A stretch of DNA of 64,000 nucleotides. Origin: Desulforamulus reducens MI-1 (GTDB lineage: Bacteria > Bacillota > Desulfotomaculia > Desulfotomaculales > Desulfotomaculaceae). Below are positions 29,048 through 38,609 of the stretch, one piece after another (position 1 is the stretch's first letter; each line of letters opens with the position of its first letter). Location: NCBI RefSeq assembly GCF_000016165.1, contig NC_009253.1, positions 2,204,332-2,268,331 of the forward strand, in the 5' to 3' direction. A program made the position numbers and the translations under genes. The notes under the pieces are model-generated. The model saw only the letters and a program-made list of their open reading frames with translations. It did not search any database and was not told the DNA's origin.

Positions 29048-29236
29048 CCCTCCAAGCTTTTTCTTAGTTTATCCAAGCTGCTTTTAAAATACAAAAATCT
29101 CTAGTTTCCAATTTTTTAATTTTTTTCAACTAAAGGTTTGATGATTTAGCTTACAGAAATAAAAAACATATTATACTTCATTTTAAAAGAATCAACACCA
29201 TATTGGAGGCTATAAAACAGAAAGGATGTGTTCAAA

Positions 29237-30007
29237 TTGAATTATCAAAATCGACTACAACAATTAACTGAGCTAATAAAAAAAGCAGGAAAAACCATAG
29301 CCTTAACCGGAGCCGGCATCAGTACCGAAAGTGGCATCCCCGATTTTCGAAGTAAAAATACTGGACTTTGGAATCAATATGATCCTCAGGAAGTGGCTAG
29401 CATTCAGGCCCTCAAAAAAAATCCGGAATCATTTTATGCCCTTAACTTTCAATGGTGGGATGTTTGTTTGAAGGCAAAACCTAATAACGCCCATTTCGCC
29501 CTAGCTAGGCTTGAAAAAATGGGGTGGCTTCTGGGTGTTATTACCCAAAATATTGATGGACTGCATCAGCATGCTGGATCAAAGAGGGTTTGGGAAGTGC
29601 ATGGGAATTTAAAGGGATGTTCCTGCCTATCCTGTAAAAAACAATTTGATATGGGTCAACTGCATAAACAGCTTCGATGTCCTTTCTGTGGTGGACTATT
29701 GCGTCCCGATGTAGTTTTATTTGGTGACGCCATGCCCGAGGATTTTTTTATGGCTGAAAAGGTTATGTCCGGTTGTCAGTTACTACTGGTGATTGGTAGC
29801 AGCCTGCAGGTATATCCAGTGGCAAGCCTACCCCAACTATCCAGTAAAACTGTTATCATTAACAAGGAACCCACTACCTGGGACAAACATTCCGACGTGG
29901 TCTTTCATGAACCGGCCAGCCAAGTACTCTGCGATCTTGTAGATTCTTTAAACAATCTACAAGGACCCTTTTATACAGGGGGTGATAAAACTATCCACAA
30001 GATCTAG
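29237..30007 (+). CDS. cobB: NAD-dependent protein deacylase (sirtuin)
   Basis: 256 residues from a TTG at 29237, behind AAAGGATG. NAD-binding GAGISTESGIPDFRS, TQNIDGLHQHAG and the catalytic His in VWEVHGNL are present, as are two zinc CxxC pairs (CLSC, CPFC) and GDAMPEDF. It removes acyl groups from lysines using NAD, probably in the cytoplasm, reversing acetylation of metabolic enzymes. The 3' end overlaps the next gene by 26 nt. The sequence FGDAMPEDFFMAEK is typical of bacterial class U or III sirtuins; the substrate is not deducible. Confidence 0.93.
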   Translation: MNYQNRLQQLTELIKKAGKTIALTGAGISTESGIPDFRSKNTGLWNQYDPQEVASIQALKKNPESFYALNFQWWDVCLKAKPNNAHFALARLEKMGWLLGVITQNIDGLHQHAGSKRVWEVHGNLKGCSCLSCKKQFDMGQLHKQLRCPFCGGLLRPDVVLFGDAMPEDFFMAEKVMSGCQLLLVIGSSLQVYPVASLPQLSSKTVIINKEPTTWDKHSDVVFHEPASQVLCDLVDSLNNLQGPFYTGGDKTIHKI

Positions 30008-30263
30008 TCAACAAATACTAAAAGAATTTCAAATGATACCAGATATTGGTAAATCAATAGCTAAGGATCTTTTTGATATGGGATATCGATCTATCGACGA
30101 GCTTAAAAACAATAATCCAGAAAGAATGTATGACAAACTCTGCTTAGTAAAAAGAACTAAAGTTGATAGGTGTATGCTTTATGTATTCCGCTGTGCTACT
30201 TATTATGCAACCTTTGAAATTCATGCCCCAGAGCTTCTGAAATGGTGGAACTGGAAAGACTGA
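29982..30263 (+). CDS. Helix-hairpin-helix (Cdd1-like) protein
   Basis: 93 residues from a GTG at 29982 inside the sirtuin gene. FQMIPDIGKSIAKDLFDMGYRSIDEL is a helix-hairpin-helix motif, and the rest (YDKLCLVKRTKVDRCMLYVFRCATYYA) matches the Cdd1/pathogenicity-locus family of small DNA-binding-like proteins. Function unknown. The overlap with the sirtuin implies translational coupling. The ribosome binding site GGGG is very close to the GTG, so an internal start remains possible. Confidence 0.8.
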   Translation: MIKLSTRSSQQILKEFQMIPDIGKSIAKDLFDMGYRSIDELKNNNPERMYDKLCLVKRTKVDRCMLYVFRCATYYATFEIHAPELLKWWNWKD

Positions 30264-30342
30264 CAATTTAAGATAATCGGTTGTTATGGTACAAGTAATA
30301 TGTTACCATAGGCAATAAACTTACCAGCAGAGGTGAAAAAAA

Positions 30343-30501
30343 TTGCCAAAAGAGCATCCTAGTATTTCGAAATCACTGAGAACTACAGGTATACTATTTA
30401 TTATTATCAGCTTCTTTGTATACCAAAAGGTAGAATTCGGGTTACTGGGGATTGGTTTCTTTGTCCTAGGTACAATGCAGTTTAAGTGGCCAAAGAAATA
30501 A
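30343..30501 (+). CDS. Small membrane protein, 52 aa
   Basis: 52 residues from TTG 30343 behind AGAGGTG. Two hydrophobic stretches are visible (GILFIIISFFVY and FGLLGIGFFVLGTM), with a Lys-rich end. No family recognised. It lies between the HHH gene and the Cys-rich gene on the same strand with short gaps, so one transcript is likely. Confidence 0.5.
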   Translation: MPKEHPSISKSLRTTGILFIIISFFVYQKVEFGLLGIGFFVLGTMQFKWPKK

Positions 30502-30531
30502 TGAAGAAGAAAGAAAGAAAGGAGGACAATT

Positions 30532-30786
30532 ATGGGTGGCGGACCAAATTTAACCTATCATCGCTCTGATACTCCCCCTGCTTGTTATCAGGAGGTTCGT
30601 TTTGGTACTCGTGGGACTGCCTGCTTACGTTTTGGTTGTACCCCTGCCTGTGTTGCTTGTTCCTACTCCCGTGCCAAAAATACTCCAGCCTGTTATGAAA
30701 GCCTGCCAGGGTTTCCGGAGGATTGTATTTCACCCTACTTTATTCCAGAATGCAAAATTTTTTGTAAATTTGCGCAATCTAATTAG
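30532..30786 (+). CDS. Cysteine-rich small protein, 84 aa
   Basis: 84 residues with a perfect AAAGGAGGAC ribosome binding site before the ATG. Nine cysteines occur, several in a tight group (ACLRFGCTPACVACSYSR), and two more near the end (ECKIFCKF). No signal peptide or known domain is seen. Such spacing could bind metal or form disulfides, for instance in a spore coat. The opposite strand also carries open frames, but none has a ribosome binding site as good. Function unknown. Confidence 0.5.
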   Translation: MGGGPNLTYHRSDTPPACYQEVRFGTRGTACLRFGCTPACVACSYSRAKNTPACYESLPGFPEDCISPYFIPECKIFCKFAQSN

Positions 30787-30797
30787 TTACGGATTTT

Positions 30798-31166
30798 TTA
30801 CAAGGCATTCTTGATATGTTTTATTTCTTGAACACTACCCTCTTTATTAAAATAGACCCCAATTACATCAAAGCGGCAAGAAATCTTGGCAAACTCGGAT
30901 TTGGTCAATAAAAATTGCTGGGCCAGCATTCTGAGTTTGTTTTGTTTTCTGTAATTCACACTCTCTTCAGGGACACCAAAGGCCCTCCCAGAACGGGAAC
31001 GAACTTCTAAGAAAACCAACATACCTACAGGATCCCAAGCAATAATATCCAGTTCCCCAATTTTACAACGATAATTTCTTTCCATTATATTATATCCTAG
31101 ATTTTGAATGTATTTACAGGCTTCTTCCTCTCCCTTATTCCCCAGGGCCTTACGCTGAATACTCAT
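30798..31166 (-). CDS. yraN: YraN/UPF0102 family nuclease-like protein
   Basis: 122 residues. RKALGNKGEEEACKYIQNLGY, NYRCKIGELDIIAWDP and LVFLEVRSRSG form the catalytic-like pattern (E...D...ExK-like, here EVR) of the restriction-endonuclease fold. YraN is conserved in most bacteria next to rnhB; its role is unresolved. In this genome it is separated from rnhB by the whole nuo operon. It converges on the Cys-rich gene. Confidence 0.92.
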   Translation of the reverse strand: MSIQRKALGNKGEEEACKYIQNLGYNIMERNYRCKIGELDIIAWDPVGMLVFLEVRSRSGRAFGVPEESVNYRKQNKLRMLAQQFLLTKSEFAKISCRFDVIGVYFNKEGSVQEIKHIKNAL

Positions 31167-31221
31167 GTTTCACTTCCCCTCTCTCTTTTCTATAGTAAAA
31201 TTTTTATACTTTTCTATATCT

Positions 31222-31265
31222 AAAAAAGCTCTATGTAGACTTATGATTTGAGGTCTACATAGAGC
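31222..31265 (-). terminator. nuo operon terminator
   Basis: A perfect 13-bp stem, GCTCTATGTAGAC (31228-31240) with 31253-31265, followed on the minus strand by a T-run. Confidence 0.92.
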
Positions 31266-31307
31266 AACAACTTAGCTAACAAACAGACAACTTTATTTAC
31301 TAAAAAA

Positions 31308-32738
31308 CTATTTTAACAGGAAGGATTGAGCAGCCATATTAGCAACTTCCGCCAATGGACCCGGGTAAATTCCTAAAATAATGGTAGCTACCATCGTAAT
31401 TACCAGGGTTATGGTTGCAGCACCTCCCACATGAATAGGAGCCGATTCCTTAGGTTCATCCCTAAACATCACTAGGGCAACTCTTAAGTAATAATATACC
31501 GACACCATACTCATAATTAGACCCAAATATACAAGCCACATATGGTTCTCGACCACTGTTTTGAAAAGGTAGAATTTGCCCACAAAGCCAGCCAAGGGTG
31601 GAATCCCAGCCATGGATAGGAGACAGATCAGCATCACACTGGCTGCCAGAGGAGCCCTTTGGATGAGACCTGCATAATCTCTAATTTCATCACTGTTGGT
31701 TTGATTACTAACGATAGCCACTACCGTAAAAGCACCGATGGTCGCAAAAACATAGAGAAAAGCATAAAACATAACACCCTTAATACCTGCTTCCGTGGCA
31801 GATACCAATCCAACCATTATATAGCCTGCCTGAGCAATACTGGAGTAAGCAAGCATCCTTTTAATATTAGTTTGCGGAATGGCCACAAGGTTGCCAATCA
31901 ACATGCTTAGTGCAGCCAGGACTGCCACCAGTAAAGTCCACTGCTCTTGTATACCGCCAAAGCCGCCCGCAAATAACCTTAGTAAAACCGCAAAGGAAGC
32001 TGCCTTAGAACCGACGGCCAGAAAAGAGGTAACCGGGGTGGGAGCGCCTTCATAAACATCCGGCGACCACATATGAAAGGGAACAGCCGATATTTTAAAG
32101 CCCAGTCCGGCCACCAACATAACCACCCCCACAATCAACAGGGGTGTACTTCCTTTGTCAGCAATTTCTCGGGCCACTTCACCAATGAGGATCGTTCCTG
32201 TGGCACCATAGACCAAGCTTAGGCCGTAAAGCAATACCGCCGATGATAGGCCAGCCAACAGAATATACTTCATCCCTGCCTCTAAGGATTTCGCCTCAAA
32301 GGATCGAAAGGCCACCAGAATAACAAATGAAATGGTCATTAATTCAAGTCCAAGATACAGCGTAATAAAGTCACCGGCTGAAGCCATAACCACCATACCA
32401 AGGGTAGTAAAAATAACCGTAGAATAATATTCAAATTGATTCCCAACCTGTTTGTCTATATATCGGAAGGAACCTAAGACAACTAGGATAGCAGAGATTA
32501 GACACAATATTTTAAAAAAGGTAGCATATTGGTCTACCAAATACATACCGTCTAACAGGACTCCTTGGTTGGACCAATTAATGATGGTGATTCCTAGTAC
32601 CAGTAACAGCCCCAGCAGTGCAAAACTTCCTAATCCTCTACGGGAATGGGAGGGAACCAATAGCCCCAATACAAATGTGGCTAAACCAAGTATAAACAAA
32701 GCCAGTTCAGTGGTTATTAAGGCAAAATTAAATTCCAT
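31308..32738 (-). CDS. nuoN: NADH-quinone oxidoreductase subunit N
   Basis: 476 residues, an antiporter-like membrane subunit of complex I with about 14 helices. Conserved segments include LGLELMTISFVILVAFR and KISAVPFHMWSPDVYEGAPTPVTSF, with proton-path lysines. It translocates protons across the cytoplasmic membrane. It is the last gene of nuoABCDHIJKLMN, starting 2 nt after nuoM, and is followed by the operon terminator. Confidence 0.96.
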   Translation of the reverse strand: MEFNFALITTELALFILGLATFVLGLLVPSHSRRGLGSFALLGLLLVLGITIINWSNQGVLLDGMYLVDQYATFFKILCLISAILVVLGSFRYIDKQVGNQFEYYSTVIFTTLGMVVMASAGDFITLYLGLELMTISFVILVAFRSFEAKSLEAGMKYILLAGLSSAVLLYGLSLVYGATGTILIGEVAREIADKGSTPLLIVGVVMLVAGLGFKISAVPFHMWSPDVYEGAPTPVTSFLAVGSKAASFAVLLRLFAGGFGGIQEQWTLLVAVLAALSMLIGNLVAIPQTNIKRMLAYSSIAQAGYIMVGLVSATEAGIKGVMFYAFLYVFATIGAFTVVAIVSNQTNSDEIRDYAGLIQRAPLAASVMLICLLSMAGIPPLAGFVGKFYLFKTVVENHMWLVYLGLIMSMVSVYYYLRVALVMFRDEPKESAPIHVGGAATITLVITMVATIILGIYPGPLAEVANMAAQSFLLK

Positions 32739-32740
32739 TT

Positions 32741-34255
32741 TTATCTCCCCCCTAACTGCAGGGCTTCATTAATATGTGCCAGAATAGGCGCTACCCCGCT
32801 ATTCACCATATCAAACAGCAGTGAGGGAAGTATTCCTCCAATGACCAGAACGCTACCCAGTACAACCAGCGGTACCAGTTCAGCTCCCCGAATGTCTTTA
32901 ATATGGTTGTATTCTTCTCTGGCAGGTCCAAAGAGAGTGTTGGCACCGGCCCGTAGTACATACAACGCTGTTATAATAATTCCGGCAATGGCCACCACTG
33001 CCAGTAAACCAAAGCTCTTGAAGGATTGTACAAAAATTACAAACTCGGGCACGAAACTAATTAACCCCGGTAAACCCAAGGAAGCCAAGGCTGCCATCAT
33101 AAAACCTACGGACAGCCGAGGTGCCTGATGGGATATCCCCCCTAGATCTGGAATCCAACGGGTATGGGTCTTTTCATAAATAAATCCAATCATAGAGAAG
33201 AACAAAGCTGCCATCACACCATGGGCAAACATATTCGCCACAGCCCCGTTAACCCCAATCACTTGTAGGGAAGCTACCCCCAGTAGTACATATCCCATGT
33301 GAGACACAGAGGAATAACCGACCACATATTTAAGATCTTTTTGGGCCAGTGCTCCCATTGCGGCATAGGCAACACCAATCACACCCAAAACTGCAATATA
33401 GGGAGCCCAAAATTTAGCACCCAAGGGCAGTACAAAAACAGCAAACCGAATCAGACCGTATCCCCCAATTTTCTTTAATACCCCTGCGTGAATCATAGAA
33501 ACTGCAGTAGGGGCACCAGCATAGCCATCCGGTGACCAGGAATGGAAGGGCCACATGGAGAGCAGTGATCCAAATCCGATTAGCATTAATGCAAACATAT
33601 AGATTTGGAACTGTTCCGGAAAGGCAACCTGTGCCAGTGCTTCAAAGCTCATATTGGGTACACCGGTTATGGCTACAGACTTTACAAAGGTAGCAATAAC
33701 CCCTACCAGCAGGAAGGCAGATCCAATTAACAAATAAATGGTCAGCTTCATACCGGCATATTCTTTGGTAACTCTTTTTGAGCTCCCCCAGATGATAACC
33801 ATAATGTAAATAGGAATAACCACTACTTCATAGAACAGCAAGAAGATAAACAAGTCTTGGGCTATAAAGGTTCCCATAACACCAGCAATTAAAATAAGTA
33901 AATAAATCATCAGTTCCTTGGCCCTTAGTGTTACATTCCAAGATGCAAACACGGCTGAAAAACCGATTAGATTGGTCAGCAGCAGCATCGGTAAACTCAA
34001 GCCGTCCACTGCCATATAATAGGACACCCCAAGGTCTCGAATCCACGGAATGGGTCCGCCGAAATCTACCCATTGTAGGCCTCCCAAGGTTTGGTCGTAC
34101 CCAAAATAAACGTACAAGCTGAGGAGCAACGCAGTTCCTGTACCAGCGGCAGCTACCCATTTACAAAGCTTTTCTTCTTCCTTTGGGATAAACATAATAA
34201 CAAAGGCAGCCAGCATAGGAGAAAGCAAGGTTATAGTTAGTACCGGGATACTCAT
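32741..34255 (-). CDS. nuoM: NADH-quinone oxidoreductase subunit M
   Basis: 504 residues, the second antiporter-like subunit. LFYEVVVIPIYIMVIIWG carries the key Glu, and FGSLLSMWPFHSWSPDGYAGAPTA and GYSSVSHMGYVLLG are family signatures. It overlaps nuoL by 4 nt (start inside its stop), so the two are coupled. It functions in the membrane arm of complex I. Confidence 0.96.
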   Translation of the reverse strand: MSIPVLTITLLSPMLAAFVIMFIPKEEEKLCKWVAAAGTGTALLLSLYVYFGYDQTLGGLQWVDFGGPIPWIRDLGVSYYMAVDGLSLPMLLLTNLIGFSAVFASWNVTLRAKELMIYLLILIAGVMGTFIAQDLFIFLLFYEVVVIPIYIMVIIWGSSKRVTKEYAGMKLTIYLLIGSAFLLVGVIATFVKSVAITGVPNMSFEALAQVAFPEQFQIYMFALMLIGFGSLLSMWPFHSWSPDGYAGAPTAVSMIHAGVLKKIGGYGLIRFAVFVLPLGAKFWAPYIAVLGVIGVAYAAMGALAQKDLKYVVGYSSVSHMGYVLLGVASLQVIGVNGAVANMFAHGVMAALFFSMIGFIYEKTHTRWIPDLGGISHQAPRLSVGFMMAALASLGLPGLISFVPEFVIFVQSFKSFGLLAVVAIAGIIITALYVLRAGANTLFGPAREEYNHIKDIRGAELVPLVVLGSVLVIGGILPSLLFDMVNSGVAPILAHINEALQLGGR

Positions 34256-36189
34256 GATTTAACACCTCCCATGATACCGGCTGAGGTGGAATCTCCGAAG
34301 GCCAGCACCACAGTTATTACCAGCAACCCGAGGAAGAAAAACAAGGCGTAGGTCTGCATTTTACCAGTTTGAAAATATCTAAAACCCTGCCCGGACACCC
34401 TAGTAAATTTAGCCAGTCCGTTAACAACACCATCCACGAAGTAAATATCAAACCAATACAGCACTTTAGCCCCGGCATCCACAACTTTTCTAGTGAACCA
34501 CTGGTAAAGTTCATCGATATAATATTTATTGTAAGAAAGGTTGTAGATGGCCTGGTACTTCTCTGCCAATTGCTTAGCCCTTTGTTTTTCCTCATCCTTC
34601 AAGTAGAGCATATAAGCCAAACCTATGCCTGCTACAGCAATAACCACTGATAACAGCATTAACCCGTAGGCTGGTTCCCCATGATGGGGCTGTCCAAAAT
34701 GAATCCACTCACCCCAGAGGTTTGCCCATGGTGTACCAACCAGACCTCCTACGGTGGCAAAGCCTGCCAGTACCATCAGCGGAAAAGTCATGTTTAAGGG
34801 AGACTCATGGGGGTGATTTTCCGGTTTTTCTTGACCAAAGAAGGCCAAGAATATCATGCGCCACATATAAAAGGCTGTAAGAAAGGCCGTAAAGGCTGCC
34901 ATAAAGAATAGAACATATCCAAAGCCATGTCCGTGGTTGGCATATTGCAGCGTTACGGCAAGGATTTCGTCTTTGGACCAAAATCCTGCAAAGGGAGGGA
35001 TACCTGCAATGGCTAACCCCCCTATCACAAAGGTCCAACCCGTGATGGGCATCTTTTTAATCAATCCACCCATCTTCCAAACATCAGCCTTATCATGTAA
35101 AGCGTGTAATACTGAACCTGCCGCCAAGAACATCAATGCCTTAAAGAAGGCATGGGTCCAGAGGTGGAACATACTGGCTGAAAGACTCCCGACCCCTAAG
35201 GCCAGCATCATGTAGCCCAACTGGGATACGGTGGAGTAGGCCAGGATACGCTTTATTTCTCTTTGCGTAATGGCGATGGTGGCAGCAAATAGGGCTGTAA
35301 AGGCCCCTGTAAAGGCCACAACCTCCATGGCTCCTGGAACTTCAGCAAAGAGGAAGAGTGTTCTCCCTACCAAATAAACCCCTGCAACCACCATGGTAGC
35401 AGCGTGAATCAAGGCTGATACAGGTGTTGGTCCTTCCATTGCATCCGGCAACCATACGTGCAATGGGAACTGACCGGACTTACCAATGGGACCGATAAAT
35501 ACCAATATTGCAATAAGAGTCAGCAAACCAATGGAGATGCCTAATTGTTCATAGTTGGGAACCCTCTGGGCCAACTCGGTTAAATCCAAGGTGCCAAAGA
35601 GAATCTGTAAAAAAAGCAAACCCAAAAGCATACCAAAGTCACCAATTCGGGTGGTCATAAAGGCCTTTTTGGCTGCCTCCCGGGCAGAAATTTTAAAGGT
35701 ATAAAAACCAATCAGCAGATAAGAACAAAGACCTACCAGTTCCCACATCACAAACATTTGTAACAAATTGCTGGAAATAACTAATCCCAACATAGAGGCT
35801 GCAAAGAGTGACATGTAAGAGAAAAATACTGAGTACTGAGGGTCTCCCTCCATGTAGCCCGTGGAATATATCTGAATCAGAGTTGCCACCAAAGAAACCA
35901 TGAAAAGCATCATGGCAGAGGTGGGATCCAGCATTACCCCAACCTTTACCGTAAACTCTTCCATACCAAACCATCTCAGAGAATAAACCAACGGCTCTTC
36001 AATAAAGTGTGGATTGGTAAATACTCCGTAAGCAATGGCTGCAGCCAAAACAAAAGAAGATGCCATTGCTAAAACAGAAATCGATGAGCTTAGTTTTGGT
36101 AAGGGCCTGGTAAGAAAGACAATAATGGCAAAGGCCATTGCAGGTAACAAAGGTACCAGCCAAGCATGACCCAAAGCAAATTCAACCAT
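34252..36189 (-). CDS. nuoL: NADH-quinone oxidoreductase subunit L
   Basis: 645 residues, the largest antiporter-like subunit with the long lateral helix at the C-terminus. SSNLLQMFVMWELVGLCSYLLIGF and GKSGQFPLHVWLPDAMEGPTP are diagnostic. The length matches NuoL. It starts about 30 nt after nuoK. It is a proton pump unit at the distal end of the membrane arm. Confidence 0.96.
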   Translation of the reverse strand: MVEFALGHAWLVPLLPAMAFAIIVFLTRPLPKLSSSISVLAMASSFVLAAAIAYGVFTNPHFIEEPLVYSLRWFGMEEFTVKVGVMLDPTSAMMLFMVSLVATLIQIYSTGYMEGDPQYSVFFSYMSLFAASMLGLVISSNLLQMFVMWELVGLCSYLLIGFYTFKISAREAAKKAFMTTRIGDFGMLLGLLFLQILFGTLDLTELAQRVPNYEQLGISIGLLTLIAILVFIGPIGKSGQFPLHVWLPDAMEGPTPVSALIHAATMVVAGVYLVGRTLFLFAEVPGAMEVVAFTGAFTALFAATIAITQREIKRILAYSTVSQLGYMMLALGVGSLSASMFHLWTHAFFKALMFLAAGSVLHALHDKADVWKMGGLIKKMPITGWTFVIGGLAIAGIPPFAGFWSKDEILAVTLQYANHGHGFGYVLFFMAAFTAFLTAFYMWRMIFLAFFGQEKPENHPHESPLNMTFPLMVLAGFATVGGLVGTPWANLWGEWIHFGQPHHGEPAYGLMLLSVVIAVAGIGLAYMLYLKDEEKQRAKQLAEKYQAIYNLSYNKYYIDELYQWFTRKVVDAGAKVLYWFDIYFVDGVVNGLAKFTRVSGQGFRYFQTGKMQTYALFFFLGLLVITVVLAFGDSTSAGIMGGVKS

Positions 36190-36218
36190 CTGTTAACACC
36201 TACCTTCCAACCCGTGTC

Positions 36219-36536
36219 CTACCATTTCATCAGATCAAAGTCATCCAAGTTTACCGAATGCCTATTTCTAAAGATGGCAATGACAATTGCTAATCCTAGG
36301 CCCACTTCAGCAGCGGCAACGGTAATGACAAAAATAGCAAATATCTGTCCGATGAAAGCCTCCGGGGTAAGAAATTTATTTATAGCCACCAAGTTAATAT
36401 TAACTGCAGAAAGCATTAATTCTATAGAAATGAGTACAGCAATGGCATTCTTCTTTGAGATGGCACCAAAGGCACCTATGGCAAAAAGTGCTGCACTCAG
36501 TCCAATAAAATATGAGGGATTAAGACCTGTCCCCAT
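36219..36536 (-). CDS. nuoK: NADH-quinone oxidoreductase subunit K
   Basis: 105 residues, MrpC-like with three helices. LISIELMLSAVNINLVAI has the conserved membrane Glu and FVITVAAAEVGLGLAIVIAIFR the second. The length fits the family (about 100). It overlaps nuoJ by 17 nt, an indication of coupled translation. Confidence 0.96.
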   Translation of the reverse strand: MGTGLNPSYFIGLSAALFAIGAFGAISKKNAIAVLISIELMLSAVNINLVAINKFLTPEAFIGQIFAIFVITVAAAEVGLGLAIVIAIFRNRHSVNLDDFDLMKW

Positions 36537-37038
36537 TTGCCTTCACCTCCTTGACCAATACCAGGGCACCTGTAAGGGCAACAGTCAACAGAACAGCCGC
36601 CACTTCAAAGGGAATCACATAATCAGTTAACAGGATCGGTGCCAAGCCTTGCACAGTTTTTTCTGGCACCGCTTCCCCACTGAGGGTCCACCGGGTCCTA
36701 GCCATTAGTAAACCAATAGAAATAAAGAGGCCACCTATCAATGGAAAAGCAATTTTATAACGGCTGTTCATTGGGTTAGAGTTTTCCATATCCTGTCTTT
36801 GGACCAACATAACACCAAAGGCAATCATGATACAAACTGCACCCGCATAAACCAGCACTTGCACCATTGCAACAAAATCTGCATTAAGCAAAAGAAATAT
36901 TCCCGCTACCCCAATAAAAGTAACAATTAACCAAAGAACACTGTGTACCAAGTTTTTTAAGGTTACCACCAGCAGGGCAGAACCCAGGACCAACCCGCTC
37001 AGCAGGACAAAGGCTATCATCACATTGGTATCCTCCAT
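36520..37038 (-). CDS. nuoJ: NADH-quinone oxidoreductase subunit J
   Basis: 172 residues with five hydrophobic helices. LVYAGAVCIMIAFGVMLV is the typical NuoJ pi-bulge region. The start ATG shares bases with the nuoI stop, so they overlap by 1 nt. It forms part of the quinone-proximal membrane arm. Confidence 0.95.
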   Translation of the reverse strand: MEDTNVMIAFVLLSGLVLGSALLVVTLKNLVHSVLWLIVTFIGVAGIFLLLNADFVAMVQVLVYAGAVCIMIAFGVMLVQRQDMENSNPMNSRYKIAFPLIGGLFISIGLLMARTRWTLSGEAVPEKTVQGLAPILLTDYVIPFEVAAVLLTVALTGALVLVKEVKANGDRS

Positions 37039-37547
37039 TACATCCCCTCCTTGCCTGTTCCTTCGGGATTTTCCTTCGCTTCCTCCCTAGCTTTAGCTGC
37101 TTCAGCCGCAGCCTTTTCCGCCGCCGCCCTTCTAAGTTCTTCTTTTTTCTTTTCAACCTGCTCCGGTGAAACAAATTGAATCTTAATATCTGGGCGGTTA
37201 TATTGGGTTAACTCAAAGTCATCCGAAAATTTAATTGCATCCTTCGGACAAGCCTCTTGACACATACCACAAAACATACAGTACTGCTGGTCAAAATCGT
37301 ATCTGGTCACCACTTTCTTTTTATCCACTGTATCTGTTTCCAGTTTTATAACATTATTGGGACAAGCGTTCACACACTGGTTACAGGCAATGCACTTATC
37401 ATAAAAAAACTGTGGCCTGCCGAAAAATCTCTCTGGGATTGGCAATCGCACCTCGGGGTATTGCACCGTTACCTTTGGTTTAAAAAAATGCTTAATCGTC
37501 ACTCCCAGACCCTTTATTAGACCCTTGCCATGCAATGCTATCACCAC
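37038..37547 (-). CDS. nuoI: NADH-quinone oxidoreductase subunit I (2x[4Fe-4S])
   Basis: 169 residues. Two ferredoxin-type motifs are clear: CIACNQCVNACP and CMFCGMCQEACP, which bind clusters N6a and N6b and hand electrons toward NuoB. The N-terminal amphipathic helix is present. The last 35 or so residues form an Ala/Glu/Lys-rich extension (EEKKKEELRR-type, AAAEKAAAEAAKAREEAKE) that typical NuoI lacks. It overlaps nuoH by 7 nt. Confidence 0.95.
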   Translation of the reverse strand: MVIALHGKGLIKGLGVTIKHFFKPKVTVQYPEVRLPIPERFFGRPQFFYDKCIACNQCVNACPNNVIKLETDTVDKKKVVTRYDFDQQYCMFCGMCQEACPKDAIKFSDDFELTQYNRPDIKIQFVSPEQVEKKKEELRRAAAEKAAAEAAKAREEAKENPEGTGKEGM

Positions 37548-38590
37548 CCTAGTGTTTGATACAGATATTTACCAATACCAGTTAAGAAAATATTCGCAAT
37601 AGAAAGAGGAACCAGTACCTTCCAACCAAATTCCATTAACTGATCCACCCTAACCCTTGGATAGGTCCAACGGAACCACATGAAGAGAAAAATCATCACA
37701 TATACTTTAAACAAAAACCAAATCCAGGATGGAATAAAAGTAAGCCCAAAGGGTGCTTGCCAACCTCCTAAAAACAAAGTGGTTGCCATTACGGAAACAA
37801 GCACAACATTGGCATACTCAGCCAGAAAGAACATGGCAAAACCCATGCCACTATATTCAGTAAAGGGTCCGCAGATAATTTCCGATTCTCCTTCTACTAA
37901 GTCAAAGGGGGCCCGGTTTGTTTCGGCAACTCCTGCGATTAAGTAAATTAAAAAACCAAGGGGTTGCAGAAAGATAAACCAAACTCCTTCCTGTGCCTGG
38001 ATAATTTCGCTCATGTTTAAGGTTCCGGTTAAAATGATGACCCCGACAATGGATAAAATTAAAGGCATTTCGTAGCTTACCATTTGAGCCACTACGCGCA
38101 TACCTCCAATTAAGGAGTACTTGTTGTTAGAGGCCCAACCAGACATCCAGACAATTACAGTTGATAAAGAAGCTACAGCCAAGAAGTAGTAAACTCCTAT
38201 GTTCAAATCGATGGCCACCATATCTTTGCCAAAGGGAGCAACAGCAAAGACTGCCAAGGGTGGCATAAAAATCAACATAGGTCCCAGCAAAAACAACTTT
38301 TTATCTACACATCTAGGAATAATAATTTCTTTGCTTATTAATTTCCCGATATCCGCTGTGGTCTGTAACAAACCCAAGGGTCCAACCCGGTTAGGACCTA
38401 TCCGACACTGCATATAGGCCGATACTTTCCTTTCCATGTACACCAGCCAGAGAGCACTGACTAAGATGTATACAAGAATAGCACCTAATTTTAAGAACAT
38501 TACTATGAAATCAGTTGCCGCACCGGGTAGGCCAGCGGACCCCAGCAGGGTCCGAGACCCGCTGGCTAAATTAACAAATAAGTTCTCCAC
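37541..38590 (-). CDS. nuoH: NADH-quinone oxidoreductase subunit H
   Basis: 349 residues with eight membrane helices. ERKVSAYMQCRIGPNRVGP and PFDLVEGESEIICGPFTEYSG are the hallmark loops at the quinone site. It anchors the peripheral arm. The preceding gene nuoD ends 19 nt upstream. Confidence 0.96.
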   Translation of the reverse strand: MENLFVNLASGSRTLLGSAGLPGAATDFIVMFLKLGAILVYILVSALWLVYMERKVSAYMQCRIGPNRVGPLGLLQTTADIGKLISKEIIIPRCVDKKLFLLGPMLIFMPPLAVFAVAPFGKDMVAIDLNIGVYYFLAVASLSTVIVWMSGWASNNKYSLIGGMRVVAQMVSYEMPLILSIVGVIILTGTLNMSEIIQAQEGVWFIFLQPLGFLIYLIAGVAETNRAPFDLVEGESEIICGPFTEYSGMGFAMFFLAEYANVVLVSVMATTLFLGGWQAPFGLTFIPSWIWFLFKVYVMIFLFMWFRWTYPRVRVDQLMEFGWKVLVPLSIANIFLTGIGKYLYQTLGW

Positions 38591-38609
38591 TTTGCCTCAC
38601 TCCTACAAT

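Noticed and set aside
30530-30814. Alternative frames on both strands over the Cys-rich gene
   Set aside because: They lack ribosome binding sites; the plus-strand frame at 30532 has a perfect one.
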